Below the pieces are notes generated by a model. The model saw only the letters and a list, made by a program, of their open reading frames with translations, did not search any database and was not told where the DNA came from. A program made the position numbers and the translations under genes. A stretch of 64,000 bases of DNA from Streptomyces californicus (GTDB taxonomy: Bacteria > Actinomycetota > Actinomycetes > Streptomycetales > Streptomycetaceae): assembly GCF_000717645.1 (NCBI RefSeq), contig NZ_JNZZ01000001.1, forward strand, positions 186,001 through 250,000. Direction: 5' to 3'. Shown here piece after piece: positions 34,018 to 42,159 of the stretch (positions within the stretch are counted from its first letter, which is position 1; the number at the start of each line of letters is the position of its first letter).

Positions 34018-34713
34018 ATGCGACAGGTCCTGAAGAAAAGCATGATCGTCATGGCGGCCGCGTCCGGCGTCCTGGCGGCGGTGGGCGGCACCGCGCACGC
34101 CGACGCGGCGGCCGAGGGCGCGGCGGTCGGCTCGCCGGGGGTCGGTTCGGGGAACGCCGTACAGGTTCCGGTGCACGTCCCGGTCAACGTCTGCGGCAAC
34201 ACCGTCAATGTGATCGCCCTGCTGAACCCCGCCTTCGGCAACGCGTGCGTGAACGCCGACGGCCCGAAGCACGACCACCCGCCGGTCGACCACCCGCCGG
34301 TGGACGAGCCCCCGGTCGACGAACCCCCCGTCGACGAACCGCCCGTGGACGAACCGCCGGTGGACGAGCCGCCCGTGGACGAGCCCCCGGTCGACGAGCC
34401 GCCCGTGGACGAACCGCCGGTGGACGAGCCCCCGGTCGATGAGCCGCCGGTGGACGAGCCGCCCGTGGACGAGCCTCCGGTCGACGAGCCGCCGGTGAAC
34501 AAGCCGCCGACGGACACCCCCGGTACCGACACCCCCGGTTCGGAGACCCCTGGTTCGGAGACCCCCGGGTCCGACACCCCCGGCTCCAACACCCCGGGCG
34601 CGCACCTCGCCGACACCGGTGCGGCCGACCTGGGTCTGGCCGCCGGCGCGAGCGCCGCGCTGCTGCTCGGTGGCGCGGTGATGATGCGTCGGGCCCGCAG
34701 CGCACGGGACTGA
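34018..34713 (+). CDS. Cell-wall-anchored chaplin with one chaplin domain and a PPVDE-repeat stalk
   Basis: In this 231-aa protein a signal peptide (~1-28) is followed by one chaplin domain with Cys59 and Cys77 (HVPVNVCGNTVNVIALLNPAF). From ~88 to ~157 there are 13 PPVD(E/H) units plus PPVNK and PPTDT. TPG-containing units follow, then the sortase motif LADTG at 197-201, a hydrophobic segment and a basic tail. LAxTG is the motif used by class E sortases on long chaplins. Classical long chaplins have two chaplin domains; here the second is replaced by the stalk. ATG follows AAGGAAGGGCAAGTA. The repeat codons vary, so the protein repeat is older than a recent DNA expansion. Confidence 0.9.
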   Translation: MRQVLKKSMIVMAAASGVLAAVGGTAHADAAAEGAAVGSPGVGSGNAVQVPVHVPVNVCGNTVNVIALLNPAFGNACVNADGPKHDHPPVDHPPVDEPPVDEPPVDEPPVDEPPVDEPPVDEPPVDEPPVDEPPVDEPPVDEPPVDEPPVDEPPVDEPPVNKPPTDTPGTDTPGSETPGSETPGSDTPGSNTPGAHLADTGAADLGLAAGASAALLLGGAVMMRRARSARD

Positions 34714-34744
34714 TCGGGGCCGGCAGAACTCCTGCGCATGAAGG

Positions 34745-34782
34745 AGGTCCGGTCGGACGGCGGAGGCCGTCCGACCGGACCT
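34745..34782 (+). terminator. Stem-loop after the anchored chaplin
   Basis: A perfect 17-bp stem (34745-34761 with 34766-34782) with loop GGAG, 32 nt after the stop. Confidence 0.85.
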
Positions 34783-34928
34783 CTGCGCGTCCGCGGCAGC
34801 GGCAGCGGGTTCGACCTGCACGAGGCCGTCCGGCCGGCACGTGGTCAGGAACGGCGGGAAGACGCACGCGGGCGGGCCCGGGAGCAATGCCCTGGTCGAC
34901 CGTCGGTGGTCGCTCGTACTATTCCGGG

Positions 34929-35303
34929 ATGGTGAATACGGCGTGGCGCGTCGCTCTCGGTGTGATGGCTTCCGGCGCGTTCTTCTGGGCAGTCGCCGGT
35001 GCCGTTGACCTGGGCCTGGAGCGAACACACAAGGGCTACGGCCTCCCTGACGGGCACTGGTGGTACACCATCGCTCTGTTCGGCGGATTCATCGTCGCCT
35101 ACATCAGCATGGCCTCTCTCACCGATACGGCCGCGGAGCGGTACACGGCCCTGGTTCCGGCCGCGGGCGCCTGGTTCGGTGTCGCCTCGTGCCTGCTCAT
35201 GGGCCAGGAAACGCGGCACTGGGTCGCCGCCGCCGTGTTGGCACTGATCGGGACCGCCCTGCCGCTCATCGTTCACCGACGGAAGAGCGGAGAACGCCGC
35301 TGA
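34929..35303 (+). CDS. Small four-helix membrane protein, unknown function
   Basis: This 124-aa protein has four hydrophobic segments (near 6-25, 45-65, 70-92 and 96-116), with WRVALGVMASGAFFWAVAG, YTIALFGGFIVAYISMASL and a short basic C-terminus. No family was recognised. ATG at 34929 is favoured because a TM protein would start here; the RBS is weak. Its third-position bias is slightly lower than its neighbours'. Confidence 0.65.
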   Translation: MVNTAWRVALGVMASGAFFWAVAGAVDLGLERTHKGYGLPDGHWWYTIALFGGFIVAYISMASLTDTAAERYTALVPAAGAWFGVASCLLMGQETRHWVAAAVLALIGTALPLIVHRRKSGERR

Positions 35304-35411
35304 CCCGGTAAGCCGGGAGGGGCCCAGGGCCCTGTGAGCGGCACCGGCCCTCGCGGTGCCGGTCACCGCCGTCGCGCTCGGGGCGCGGATCGCCCGGAGC
35401 GGGAACACGGC

Positions 35412-36632
35412 TCAGTCCGCGATGCGTTCGAAGACCGCGGCGAGACCCTGGCCGCCGCCGACGCACATCGTCTCCAGGCCGTACCGGGCCTCGCGGCGGT
35501 GGAGTTCGCGGGTGAGCGTGGCGAGGATGCGGGCTCCGGTGGCGCCGACCGGGTGGCCGAGCGAGATGCCCGAACCGTTGACGTTGATCCGCTGCTCGTG
35601 GTCCGTATCGCCGAGTCCCAACTCCCGTGTGCAGGCGAGCACCTGGGCGGCGAACGCCTCGTTCAGCTCGATCAGGTCGAGGTCGGCGAGGGTGAGGCCC
35701 GCGCGGTCCAGGGCGGTGCGGGTGGCGGCGACGGGGGCGATGCCCATCGTCGCGGCGGGCACCCCGGCGCGGGCGAAGGAGACGAGGCGGACGAGGGGGG
35801 TGAGGCCGAGGCGTTCGGCCGTCCCGGCGCTGGTGACCAGGCAGGCGGCTGCCGCGTCGTTCTGGCCGCTGGCGTTGCCCGCGGTGACGGTGGCGTCCGG
35901 GTCGGACGTCGCCATCACGGGCCGGAGGGCGGCGAGTTGCTCGGCCGTCGTGTCGGGGCGGGGGTGTTCGTCGGCGGTGACCGTCGTCTCGCCCTTGCGG
36001 GTGCGCACGGTGACCGGGACGGTCTCCGCGTCGTAGCGGCCCTCGGCGGCGGCACGGGCGGCCCGCGCTTGCGAGCGGAGTGCCAGGGCGTCCTGGTCGG
36101 CGCGGCTGATGCCGTACTCCCTGCGCAGGTTCTCCGCCGTCTCGATCATGCCGCCGGGGACCGGGTGGTGGACGCCTCCGGCGGTCACGCGGCCCCGGGC
36201 GAGGGCGTCGTGGAGCTGGAGGCCGGGGCCCTTGATGCCCCAGCGTCCGTCGTGGGTGTAGTAGGGGGCGGCGCTCATCACGTCGACGCCGCCCGCGATG
36301 ACGACCTCGCTGAACCCGGCCCGGATCTGCATCGCCGCGTCCAGCACCGCCTGGAGCCCGGAGCCGCAGCGGCGGTCGATCTGGGAGCCGGTGACCGTGG
36401 TGGGCAGTCCGGCGTCCAGGGCGGCGACCCGGCCGATGGCGGGGGCCTCGCTGGTCGGGTACGCGTGGCCGAGGATCACCTCGTCCACGCGGGCCGGGTC
36501 GACGCCGGTCCGGGCGACGACCTCCGCGACGACGTGGGCCGCCAGCGCGGCCGGCGTCTGCTGGGCGAAGACCCCGCCGAACCGGCCGATGGGGGTGCGC
36601 AGGGGTTCGCAGATGACGACGTCGGGCTGCAC
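35412..36632 (-). CDS. Acetyl-CoA C-acyltransferase (thiolase)
   Basis: This 406-aa thiolase has nucleophile Cys89 in IDRRCGSGLQAV, the NEAF motif (LIELNEAFAAQV), GSGISLGHPVGATGAR with the catalytic His, and the second Cys in ETMCVGGGQG. It cleaves 3-oxoacyl-CoA with CoA. The neighbouring CoA-transferase and PaaH-like dehydrogenase suggest a 3-oxoadipyl-CoA-type substrate, but acetoacetyl-CoA is possible. A motif shared with the CoA-transferase promoter lies ~147 nt upstream of its ATG, so it is likely in the same LysR regulon although on the opposite strand. Confidence 0.9.
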   Translation of the reverse strand: MQPDVVICEPLRTPIGRFGGVFAQQTPAALAAHVVAEVVARTGVDPARVDEVILGHAYPTSEAPAIGRVAALDAGLPTTVTGSQIDRRCGSGLQAVLDAAMQIRAGFSEVVIAGGVDVMSAAPYYTHDGRWGIKGPGLQLHDALARGRVTAGGVHHPVPGGMIETAENLRREYGISRADQDALALRSQARAARAAAEGRYDAETVPVTVRTRKGETTVTADEHPRPDTTAEQLAALRPVMATSDPDATVTAGNASGQNDAAAACLVTSAGTAERLGLTPLVRLVSFARAGVPAATMGIAPVAATRTALDRAGLTLADLDLIELNEAFAAQVLACTRELGLGDTDHEQRINVNGSGISLGHPVGATGARILATLTRELHRREARYGLETMCVGGGQGLAAVFERIAD

Positions 36633-36778
36633 GACGGGGCCTTCCTTTCTCGGGGACGACGGGTGGGGTTTCTCGGGGACGACGGGCGGGGTGCGGGTGA
36701 CGGGGTACGGGTGGCGGGTGCTGGTTCCGCCGGGAGCGAGCCGCCGTACGGCGGTGGGGTGACCTTCGCATCCGGTGA

Positions 36779-36800
36779 ATCGGTGGGTCCAATACCGAAT
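36779..36800 (-). promoter_or_regulatory. Putative LysR operator upstream of thiolase
   Basis: On the minus strand ATTCGGTATTGGAC (36800-36787) is followed by ACCGAT (36784-36779). The same 14-mer and ACCGAT occur in the CoA-transferase/LysR intergenic region. A perfect palindrome, CACTCA-T-TGAGTG, lies beside it at 36805-36817. Confidence 0.6.
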
Positions 36801-36827
36801 GCGCCACTCATTGAGTGAGCGGACGTC

Positions 36828-37745
36828 TCAATCAGGGCCCGGCCCCGGCCCGGGGCCTGGTGTCGGCAGGGCTTCGCGGGCGACGGCGAGCACGGCGTGC
36901 AGGGCGGCGGAGGGGTTGTCGGCGCGCCACGCCAGGGCGGCCTGGAGGCGGACGGGCGGTCCGGCGAGGGGCCGGTAGACGAGTCCGCTCTGCTGGATGT
37001 GGCGTACGGAGGTGACCGTGAGGGTGACCCCGACCCCGGCGGCCACGAGCGCCATGATCGTGTACGAGTCGGGGGCCTCCTGGACGACGCGCGGGGTGAA
37101 TCCGGCGCTCTCGCACGCCGCCGTCAGGGCGTCGCGCACGGTGGAGCCGGTGTTGGCGGGGAAGGAGACGAACGGTTCGTCCGCCAGCTCGCCGAGCGGC
37201 ACGGCGTCGTACCGGGCGAGCGGGTGGTCCAGGGGCAGGGCGCAGAGCAGTTCCTCCTCGTCGATCACCCGGTGCTCCACTCCGGGCCGGTTCACCGGCA
37301 GCCGGACGAAGCCGAGGTCGAGCGAGCCGTCGGCGACCCGGTTCAGCGCGACGTTGGCGTACGTCTGACCGGTCATGACCAGTTCGAGGCCGGGGTGCGC
37401 GGCGCGCACCGCGCGGGTGAGGCGGGGCAGCGTCTCGTGGCTGGAGGCGCCCGCGAAGCCGATGGTGACGCGGCCGTACTCGCCCCGGCCCGCCGAACGG
37501 GCGGCGCGCACGGCCGTGTCGAAGTCGTCGATGACGGTCCGTACGGGGGCGAGGAACGCCTCCCCCGCGCCGGTGAGCCGTACGGAGCGTGTGTTGCGGC
37601 GGAAGAGCTGGACCCCGAGCTCCTTCTCCAGCTGCCGGATCTGCTGGCTCAGCGGCGGCTGTGCCATCTGGAGGCGCTTGGCGGCCCGGCCGAAGTGCAG
37701 TTCCTCGGCCACGGCGAGGAAGGCCCTCAGGTGGCGCAGCTCCAT
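36828..37745 (-). CDS. LysR family transcriptional regulator
   Basis: This 305-aa regulator has an N-terminal LysR helix-turn-helix (MELRHLRAFLAVAEELHFGR then AAKRLQMAQPPLSQQIRQLE) and a periplasmic-binding-protein-like effector domain (~90-295). It has the CatR/CbnR/BenM-like look common in aromatic-acid pathways. It is divergent from the CoA-transferase operon across 182 nt, and the thiolase lies downstream of it. It probably activates both units through the shared motif. The tail is a Gly-Pro run. Confidence 0.88.
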   Translation of the reverse strand: MELRHLRAFLAVAEELHFGRAAKRLQMAQPPLSQQIRQLEKELGVQLFRRNTRSVRLTGAGEAFLAPVRTVIDDFDTAVRAARSAGRGEYGRVTIGFAGASSHETLPRLTRAVRAAHPGLELVMTGQTYANVALNRVADGSLDLGFVRLPVNRPGVEHRVIDEEELLCALPLDHPLARYDAVPLGELADEPFVSFPANTGSTVRDALTAACESAGFTPRVVQEAPDSYTIMALVAAGVGVTLTVTSVRHIQQSGLVYRPLAGPPVRLQAALAWRADNPSAALHAVLAVAREALPTPGPGPGPGPD

Positions 37746-37842
37746 GCGGGTCCCCCTCGTGCTCCTGCCGGTCCGGGAGTCGTTCGCGGCGCTGTTCGAC
37801 CGGGTGTCGTTCGTGAGCGCCCCGGTGAGACCTGGGGCATCT

Positions 37843-37875
37843 CAATACGAGCCTAATTCGGTATTGGACACCGAT
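37843..37875. promoter_or_regulatory. Putative LysR operator between LysR gene and CoA-transferase operon
   Basis: CAATAC (37843-37848) and GTATTG (37861-37866) form an inverted repeat. Within it ATTCGGTATTGGAC (37856-37869) is directly followed by ACCGAT (37870-37875), and TCGGT/ACCGA gives a second small dyad. The motif is repeated upstream of the thiolase. Confidence 0.65.
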
Positions 37876-37927
37876 CAATGGGGCCTGGCACGGTGGGGCG
37901 ACCTGCACACCGACGTCGGGGAGCGCT

Positions 37928-38890
37928 GTGGAACGGACGACGGACGCCGGTGGGGCGGCGGGAGACAAGGTCGTCTCGCTGCGGGAGGCCGTCGCACGCC
38001 ATGTGCGCGACGGGGACACCGTGAGCCTGGAGGGCTTCACCCATCTCATCCCGACCGCCGCGGGCCACGAGATCATCCGGCAGGGCCGGCGCGGGCTGAC
38101 GGTCGTCCGGATGACGGCGGACATCGTGGTGGACCAGATGCTGGCGGCGGGCTGTGTGGCGCGGCTGGTCTCGTCGTTCGTGGGCAACTCCTCGGCCGGT
38201 TCGCTCGGTGAGCTGCGGCGGCGGATCGAGCGGGCCGATCCGGAGCCGCTGGAGTTCGAGGAGTACAGCCACTACGGGATGGTGTGCCGGTACGTCGCCG
38301 GGGCCCAGCGGCTGCCCTTCCACCCGCTGCGGTCGTACGGCGGGAGCGATCTGCCGTCGGTCAACCCGGGTATCCGCAAGGTCACTTCGCCGTATCCGGG
38401 GCCGGACGGACGACCCGAGCAGATCTATGTGGTGCCGCCCGTCAACCCCGATGTGACGATCGTCCACGCGCAGCGCGCCGACCGCCGGGGCAACACCCAG
38501 ATCTGGGGGCTGACCGGGGTCCAGGCCGAGGCGGTGTACGCGGCGGACCGGGCCGTCGTCGTGGTGGAGGAGCTGGTGGCGGACGAGGTGGTCCGGGCGG
38601 ATCCGAACCGCACCCTGATCCCGGCGCACGCGGTGGACGCGGTGGTGGTCTGCCCGCGCGGGGCGCACCCCTCGTTCGCGCAGGGCTACTACGACCGGGA
38701 CAACGCCTTCTACCGGTCCTGGTCCGCGATCAGCGCGGACCCGGCGCGGCTGCGGGCGTGGCTGGAGGAGTGGGTGTACGGGACGGCGGATCACGCGGAG
38801 TACGTGGCGAAGCGGGGCGAGGAGTTCTGGGCGCGGCTCGCGGTGGGCGAGGCGTTGAGCGGGTCGGTGGACTACGGGAGGCGGCTGTGA
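37928..38890 (+). CDS. CoA-transferase subunit A (3-oxoadipate/glutaconate type)
   Basis: This 320-aa alpha subunit of a family I CoA-transferase has GDTVSLEGFTHLIPTAAGHE at the start and FVGNSSAGSLGELRRRIE, LRSYGGSD and VNPDVTIVHAQRADRRGNTQ later. It is closer to the CatI/GctA type than to the acetoacetate AtoD/A type by overall look. It would transfer CoA to a dicarboxylic or oxo-acid together with subunit B. GTG at 37928 follows GGGGAGCGCT. It is the first gene of the plus-strand unit. Confidence 0.85.
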   Translation: MERTTDAGGAAGDKVVSLREAVARHVRDGDTVSLEGFTHLIPTAAGHEIIRQGRRGLTVVRMTADIVVDQMLAAGCVARLVSSFVGNSSAGSLGELRRRIERADPEPLEFEEYSHYGMVCRYVAGAQRLPFHPLRSYGGSDLPSVNPGIRKVTSPYPGPDGRPEQIYVVPPVNPDVTIVHAQRADRRGNTQIWGLTGVQAEAVYAADRAVVVVEELVADEVVRADPNRTLIPAHAVDAVVVCPRGAHPSFAQGYYDRDNAFYRSWSAISADPARLRAWLEEWVYGTADHAEYVAKRGEEFWARLAVGEALSGSVDYGRRL

Positions 38891-39672
38891 GCGGGCGGCC
38901 GGGGCGGGGCGCGGGCCCCGTCACGGCCTCCGAGCTGCTGTCGGTCGTCGCCGCGCGTGAACTGGCGGGCCGGCGGACGGTGTTCGCCGGGATCGGGCTG
39001 CCGACGCTCGCGGTCGAGCTGGCGGCGCTGACCGTGGCGCCGGGCATCGAGGTGGTGTACGAATCCGGGGTCTGCGGGGCGCACCCGTCCCGGCTGCCGG
39101 AGACCATCGCGGACGCCGTCCTGATCACGGGGGCCGAGGCGGTGGTGTCGATGCCCGCCCTGTTCGGGTCGGTGCTCCAGGGCGGCCACATCGACGTGGG
39201 CTTCCTGGGGGCCGCGCAGATCGACCGGTGGGGCAGCCTCAACACCTCGGTCATCGGGGAGTGGGAGCGCCCGGCGGTGCGGCTGCCGGGGTCCGGGGGT
39301 GCGGTCGAGGTGATGGCGAACGCCCGGGAGGTGTTCGTCGTGATGCGCCGCCACACCCCGCGTTCCTTCGCCGCCGCCCTGGACTTCTGCACCACGCCGG
39401 GCCCGGACCGGGCGCTGGCGGACGGCATCCGCCCGCTGGGCGTCGGGGTCACCCGTGTCGTCACCGAGCTGGGCGTCCTCGCGCGGGACGGCATCGGGGA
39501 CGAACTGCGGCTGGTGGCCGTGCATCCCGGGGTGACGGTCGCGCAGGTGCTGGCCGCGACCGGCTGGGAGCTGAGGACCGCCGGCCGGGTCGCGACGACG
39601 GAGCCGCCCACCCCCGCGGAGCTGCGGCTCCTGCGCGAGGATGTCGATCCGGACCGCGTCTACCTCCGCTGA
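38887..39672 (+). CDS. CoA-transferase subunit B
   Basis: This 261-aa beta subunit has ESGVCGAHPS with the Glu expected to form the acyl-glutamyl intermediate, GAEAVVSMPALFGSVLQGGH and DVGFLGAAQIDRWGSLNTSV. GTG at 38887 overlaps the stop of subunit A by 4 nt, which indicates translational coupling and a heteromeric enzyme. Substrate as for subunit A. Confidence 0.85.
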   Translation: MSGRPGRGAGPVTASELLSVVAARELAGRRTVFAGIGLPTLAVELAALTVAPGIEVVYESGVCGAHPSRLPETIADAVLITGAEAVVSMPALFGSVLQGGHIDVGFLGAAQIDRWGSLNTSVIGEWERPAVRLPGSGGAVEVMANAREVFVVMRRHTPRSFAAALDFCTTPGPDRALADGIRPLGVGVTRVVTELGVLARDGIGDELRLVAVHPGVTVAQVLAATGWELRTAGRVATTEPPTPAELRLLREDVDPDRVYLR

Positions 39673-39772
39673 CCCGGCCCTTCCCGCCGCTCGCTGTTCT
39701 CGCTGTTCTCGTTCTTCCCGCCGTTGTCGTCTTCCGTTGTCGTCTTCCGCTGTCGAAAGGGACCTCACCGCC

Positions 39773-41323
39773 ATGCGCATCAGGATCGTCGGAGCCGGGG
39801 CCATGGGCCGCGGCATCGCCCAGTGGGCGGCGAGCACCGGTCACACCGTCGAGCTGGCCGACGTACGCCCGGAGGCGGTGCGGGAGGCGTTGGGCTTCGT
39901 CGCGTCGATGCTGGACCGGGCGGTCGCCAAGGGCCGGATGTCCGCCGCCGACCGGGAGGCGTCCGTGGCGCGGCTGGTGCCACTCGCCGATCCGTGGGCG
40001 GCGGGCCCGGACGTGGAGTTGGTGATCGAGGCCGTACGGGAGGACCTGGAGACCAAGGCCGAGGTGTTCGGGAAGCTGGAGCGGGCGCTGCCCGCCTCCG
40101 CCGTCTTCGCCACCAACACCTCCTCCCTGTCCGTGACGCGGATCGCCGCCACGCTCCAGGACCCCACGCGCCTGGCCGGGCTGCACTTCTTCAATCCGGT
40201 ACCGCTGATGCGGATCGTCGAGGTGGTCCCGGGGGCCGCGACCCGGCCGGAGATCCCGGCGCTGCTGACCGCGTTGGTGGAGGGGTGCGGTCACCGCGCG
40301 GTGACCGTCGCGGACACCCCCGGCTTCCTGGTCAACCACGCCGGGCGGGGGCTGGTGACCGAGGCGCTGGCGTTGCTGGAGGAGTCGGTCGCTGAGCCGG
40401 CGGCGATCGACCGGATCGCCCGGGACGTCCTGGGGCTGCGGATGGGACCCTTCGAACTGATGGACCTCACCGGCCTCGACGTGACGGCGGCGGTGATCGA
40501 CTCGATCTGGCAGGGCTTCCGCCACGAGGACCGGCTGCGCCCCTCCTTCCTGACCCCGAACCGGGTGGCGGCGGGGCTGCACGGCCGCAAGACGGGCCGG
40601 GGCTGGTACGCGTACGGGGACGGGGCGTCCGGCCCCGCGCCGGAGAGCCCGGTCACCGGGGACGGGGAGCGCCCGGTGTTCCTGGTCCGGGGCGGGCGGC
40701 CGGAGACGGCGGCGTACGAGGAGGAGCTGGCCGGCGCGCTGGAGGCGGCCGGGGTCCGGGTCGAGCGGGGCGCGCGGCCGTCGGCGGAGGCCGTGGTGCT
40801 GGTCCCCGTCTGGGGGACGGCGGTGTCGGCGGCGGTGGCGGCGGACGGGCTGCCCCGGGAACGTACGTTCGGCGTCGAGGTGCTGCCGGCCGCGGGACGG
40901 CGGCGGGTCCTCGCGGTGACGGCGGCCGGCGACGCGACGGCCGCCCGGGACGCGCGGGCGGTGCTGGCACGGGGCTCCGGGGACGGGGAACCGTACGCGG
41001 TGTCGGTGGTGCGGGACACGGCGGGCTCCGTCGCGCAGCGGCTGCTGTCCTCCGTGGTGGCGGTCGGCTGCTCGATCGCGGAGCGTTCGCTCGCCGCGCC
41101 CGCCGACATCGATCTGGCGGTGACGACGGGCCTCGGCTATCCGGCCGGGCCGCTGGCCTGGGGCGAGCGCGTCGGGGCCGTACGGATGCTGGCGCTCCAG
41201 CGGGCGCTGCACGCGACGACGGGCGACCCGCGCCACCGGCCGACGCGGTGGGTCACCGAACGGGCCGCTCTGGGGCTGGCGCTGACCGATCCGGGAACCT
41301 CGCCCGCGGACTGCCTGGGGTGA
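39773..41323 (+). CDS. 3-hydroxyacyl-CoA dehydrogenase (PaaH-like, 516 aa)
   Basis: An N-terminal Rossmann domain (MRIRIVGAGAMGRGIAQWAA) is followed by a 3HCDH domain (LHFFNPVPLMRIVEVVPG, NHAGRGLVTEALALLEE) and an extra C-terminal region with a second 3HCDH unit (TTGLGYPAGPLAWGERVGAV). The length and duplicated C-domain match PaaH-type 3-hydroxyadipyl-CoA dehydrogenases rather than ~290-aa Hbd enzymes. NAD+-dependent oxidation of 3-hydroxyacyl-CoA gives the thiolase substrate. ATG lies 100 nt after subunit B. Confidence 0.88.
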   Translation: MRIRIVGAGAMGRGIAQWAASTGHTVELADVRPEAVREALGFVASMLDRAVAKGRMSAADREASVARLVPLADPWAAGPDVELVIEAVREDLETKAEVFGKLERALPASAVFATNTSSLSVTRIAATLQDPTRLAGLHFFNPVPLMRIVEVVPGAATRPEIPALLTALVEGCGHRAVTVADTPGFLVNHAGRGLVTEALALLEESVAEPAAIDRIARDVLGLRMGPFELMDLTGLDVTAAVIDSIWQGFRHEDRLRPSFLTPNRVAAGLHGRKTGRGWYAYGDGASGPAPESPVTGDGERPVFLVRGGRPETAAYEEELAGALEAAGVRVERGARPSAEAVVLVPVWGTAVSAAVAADGLPRERTFGVEVLPAAGRRRVLAVTAAGDATAARDARAVLARGSGDGEPYAVSVVRDTAGSVAQRLLSSVVAVGCSIAERSLAAPADIDLAVTTGLGYPAGPLAWGERVGAVRMLALQRALHATTGDPRHRPTRWVTERAALGLALTDPGTSPADCLG

Positions 41324-41386
41324 GGGGCAAGGGCCCTCCCCCGTGCCCGTGCCGTCTGCCGGGTGCCGGGTGCCGACGCGGCTACC

Positions 41387-41490
41387 GGTCGCTCGCGAGG
41401 CTTCCCGGGCGGCGACGGTCGCTCACGGCTTCCCGGGCGGCGGTGCGGCCTCCGGTCGTTCACGCGGTTTCCCCGGCGCCGATGCGGTCT
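41387..41490. repeat. Degenerate ~30-37-bp direct repeats in the 307-nt gap before the VOC gene
   Basis: GGTCG(C/T)TC at 41387, 41417 and 41454 is followed each time by a version of GGCTTCCCGGGCGGCG. Short GTGCCG repeats lie upstream. The gap 41324-41630 holds no convincing gene. Confidence 0.4.
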
Positions 41491-41630
41491 CCCGGCTTCG
41501 ACGGGCCCGGCAGGCACGCCGGGCGGGCGACCGGGCCCCGAAGGCGCCCGCCGGCCCGGGCGGGCGGCGCGGAACACGGCCGCCGGGCCGGTTGGTCGGA
41601 GGCGCGGGGCCGGGTGCCTACGATCGGTCC

Positions 41631-42023
41631 ATGACGCCACGATTCGACTCCTTCAGCATCATCACCGCCGACCTCGCCGCCTCGCTGGCCTTCTACCGGC
41701 GGCTCGGCCTGGACATCCCCGACGGGGCGGAGTCCGCACCGCACGTCGAGGTGCATCTGCCGGGCGGGCAGCGGCTGTTGTGGGACACGGAGCAGGTCAT
41801 CGCCGCGTTGGACCCGGAGTGGAAGCGTCCGGCGGGCGGTGAGCGGCTGGCGCTCGCCTTCGCCTGCGACAGCGCGCGGGAGGTGGACACGCTGTACGCC
41901 GAGCTGGTCGCGGCCGGGCACACCGGGCACATGGAGCCCTGGGACGCCACGTGGGGCCAGCGCTACGCGGTGGTGCTGGACCCGGACGGCTGCGGGGTGT
42001 CGCTGTTCGCCCCCTTGTCCTAG
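41631..42023 (+). CDS. VOC family (glyoxalase/bleomycin-resistance fold) protein
   Basis: This 130-aa single VOC domain pair contains SFSIITADLAASLAFYRRLGL at the start and the closing VVLDPDGCGVSLFAPL. Family members bind a metal and act on or sequester small molecules; the substrate is not evident. ATG at 41631. It is convergent with the BrkB gene, with a small CGGCC-GGAG-GGCCG hairpin at 42146-42159 between them. Confidence 0.82.
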   Translation: MTPRFDSFSIITADLAASLAFYRRLGLDIPDGAESAPHVEVHLPGGQRLLWDTEQVIAALDPEWKRPAGGERLALAFACDSAREVDTLYAELVAAGHTGHMEPWDATWGQRYAVVLDPDGCGVSLFAPLS

Positions 42024-42159
42024 GGTGCCGGTCCGGCCGGCCATGGCCGGGTCCGCGACTCCGGGGCCGTAAGAGCCGGTTCGCGACGCCCGGTCCGCTG
42101 CGCCGCCTCCGCGATGCCCGCCGCAGCTCCTCTCCGGTCCTGAAACGGCCGGAGGGCCG

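Noticed and set aside
34261..34510. PPVDE-coding repeat considered as a CRISPR-like or minisatellite array
   Set aside because: 15-nt units are in frame, without spacers, with synonymous variation, inside a chaplin gene; it is a protein repeat.
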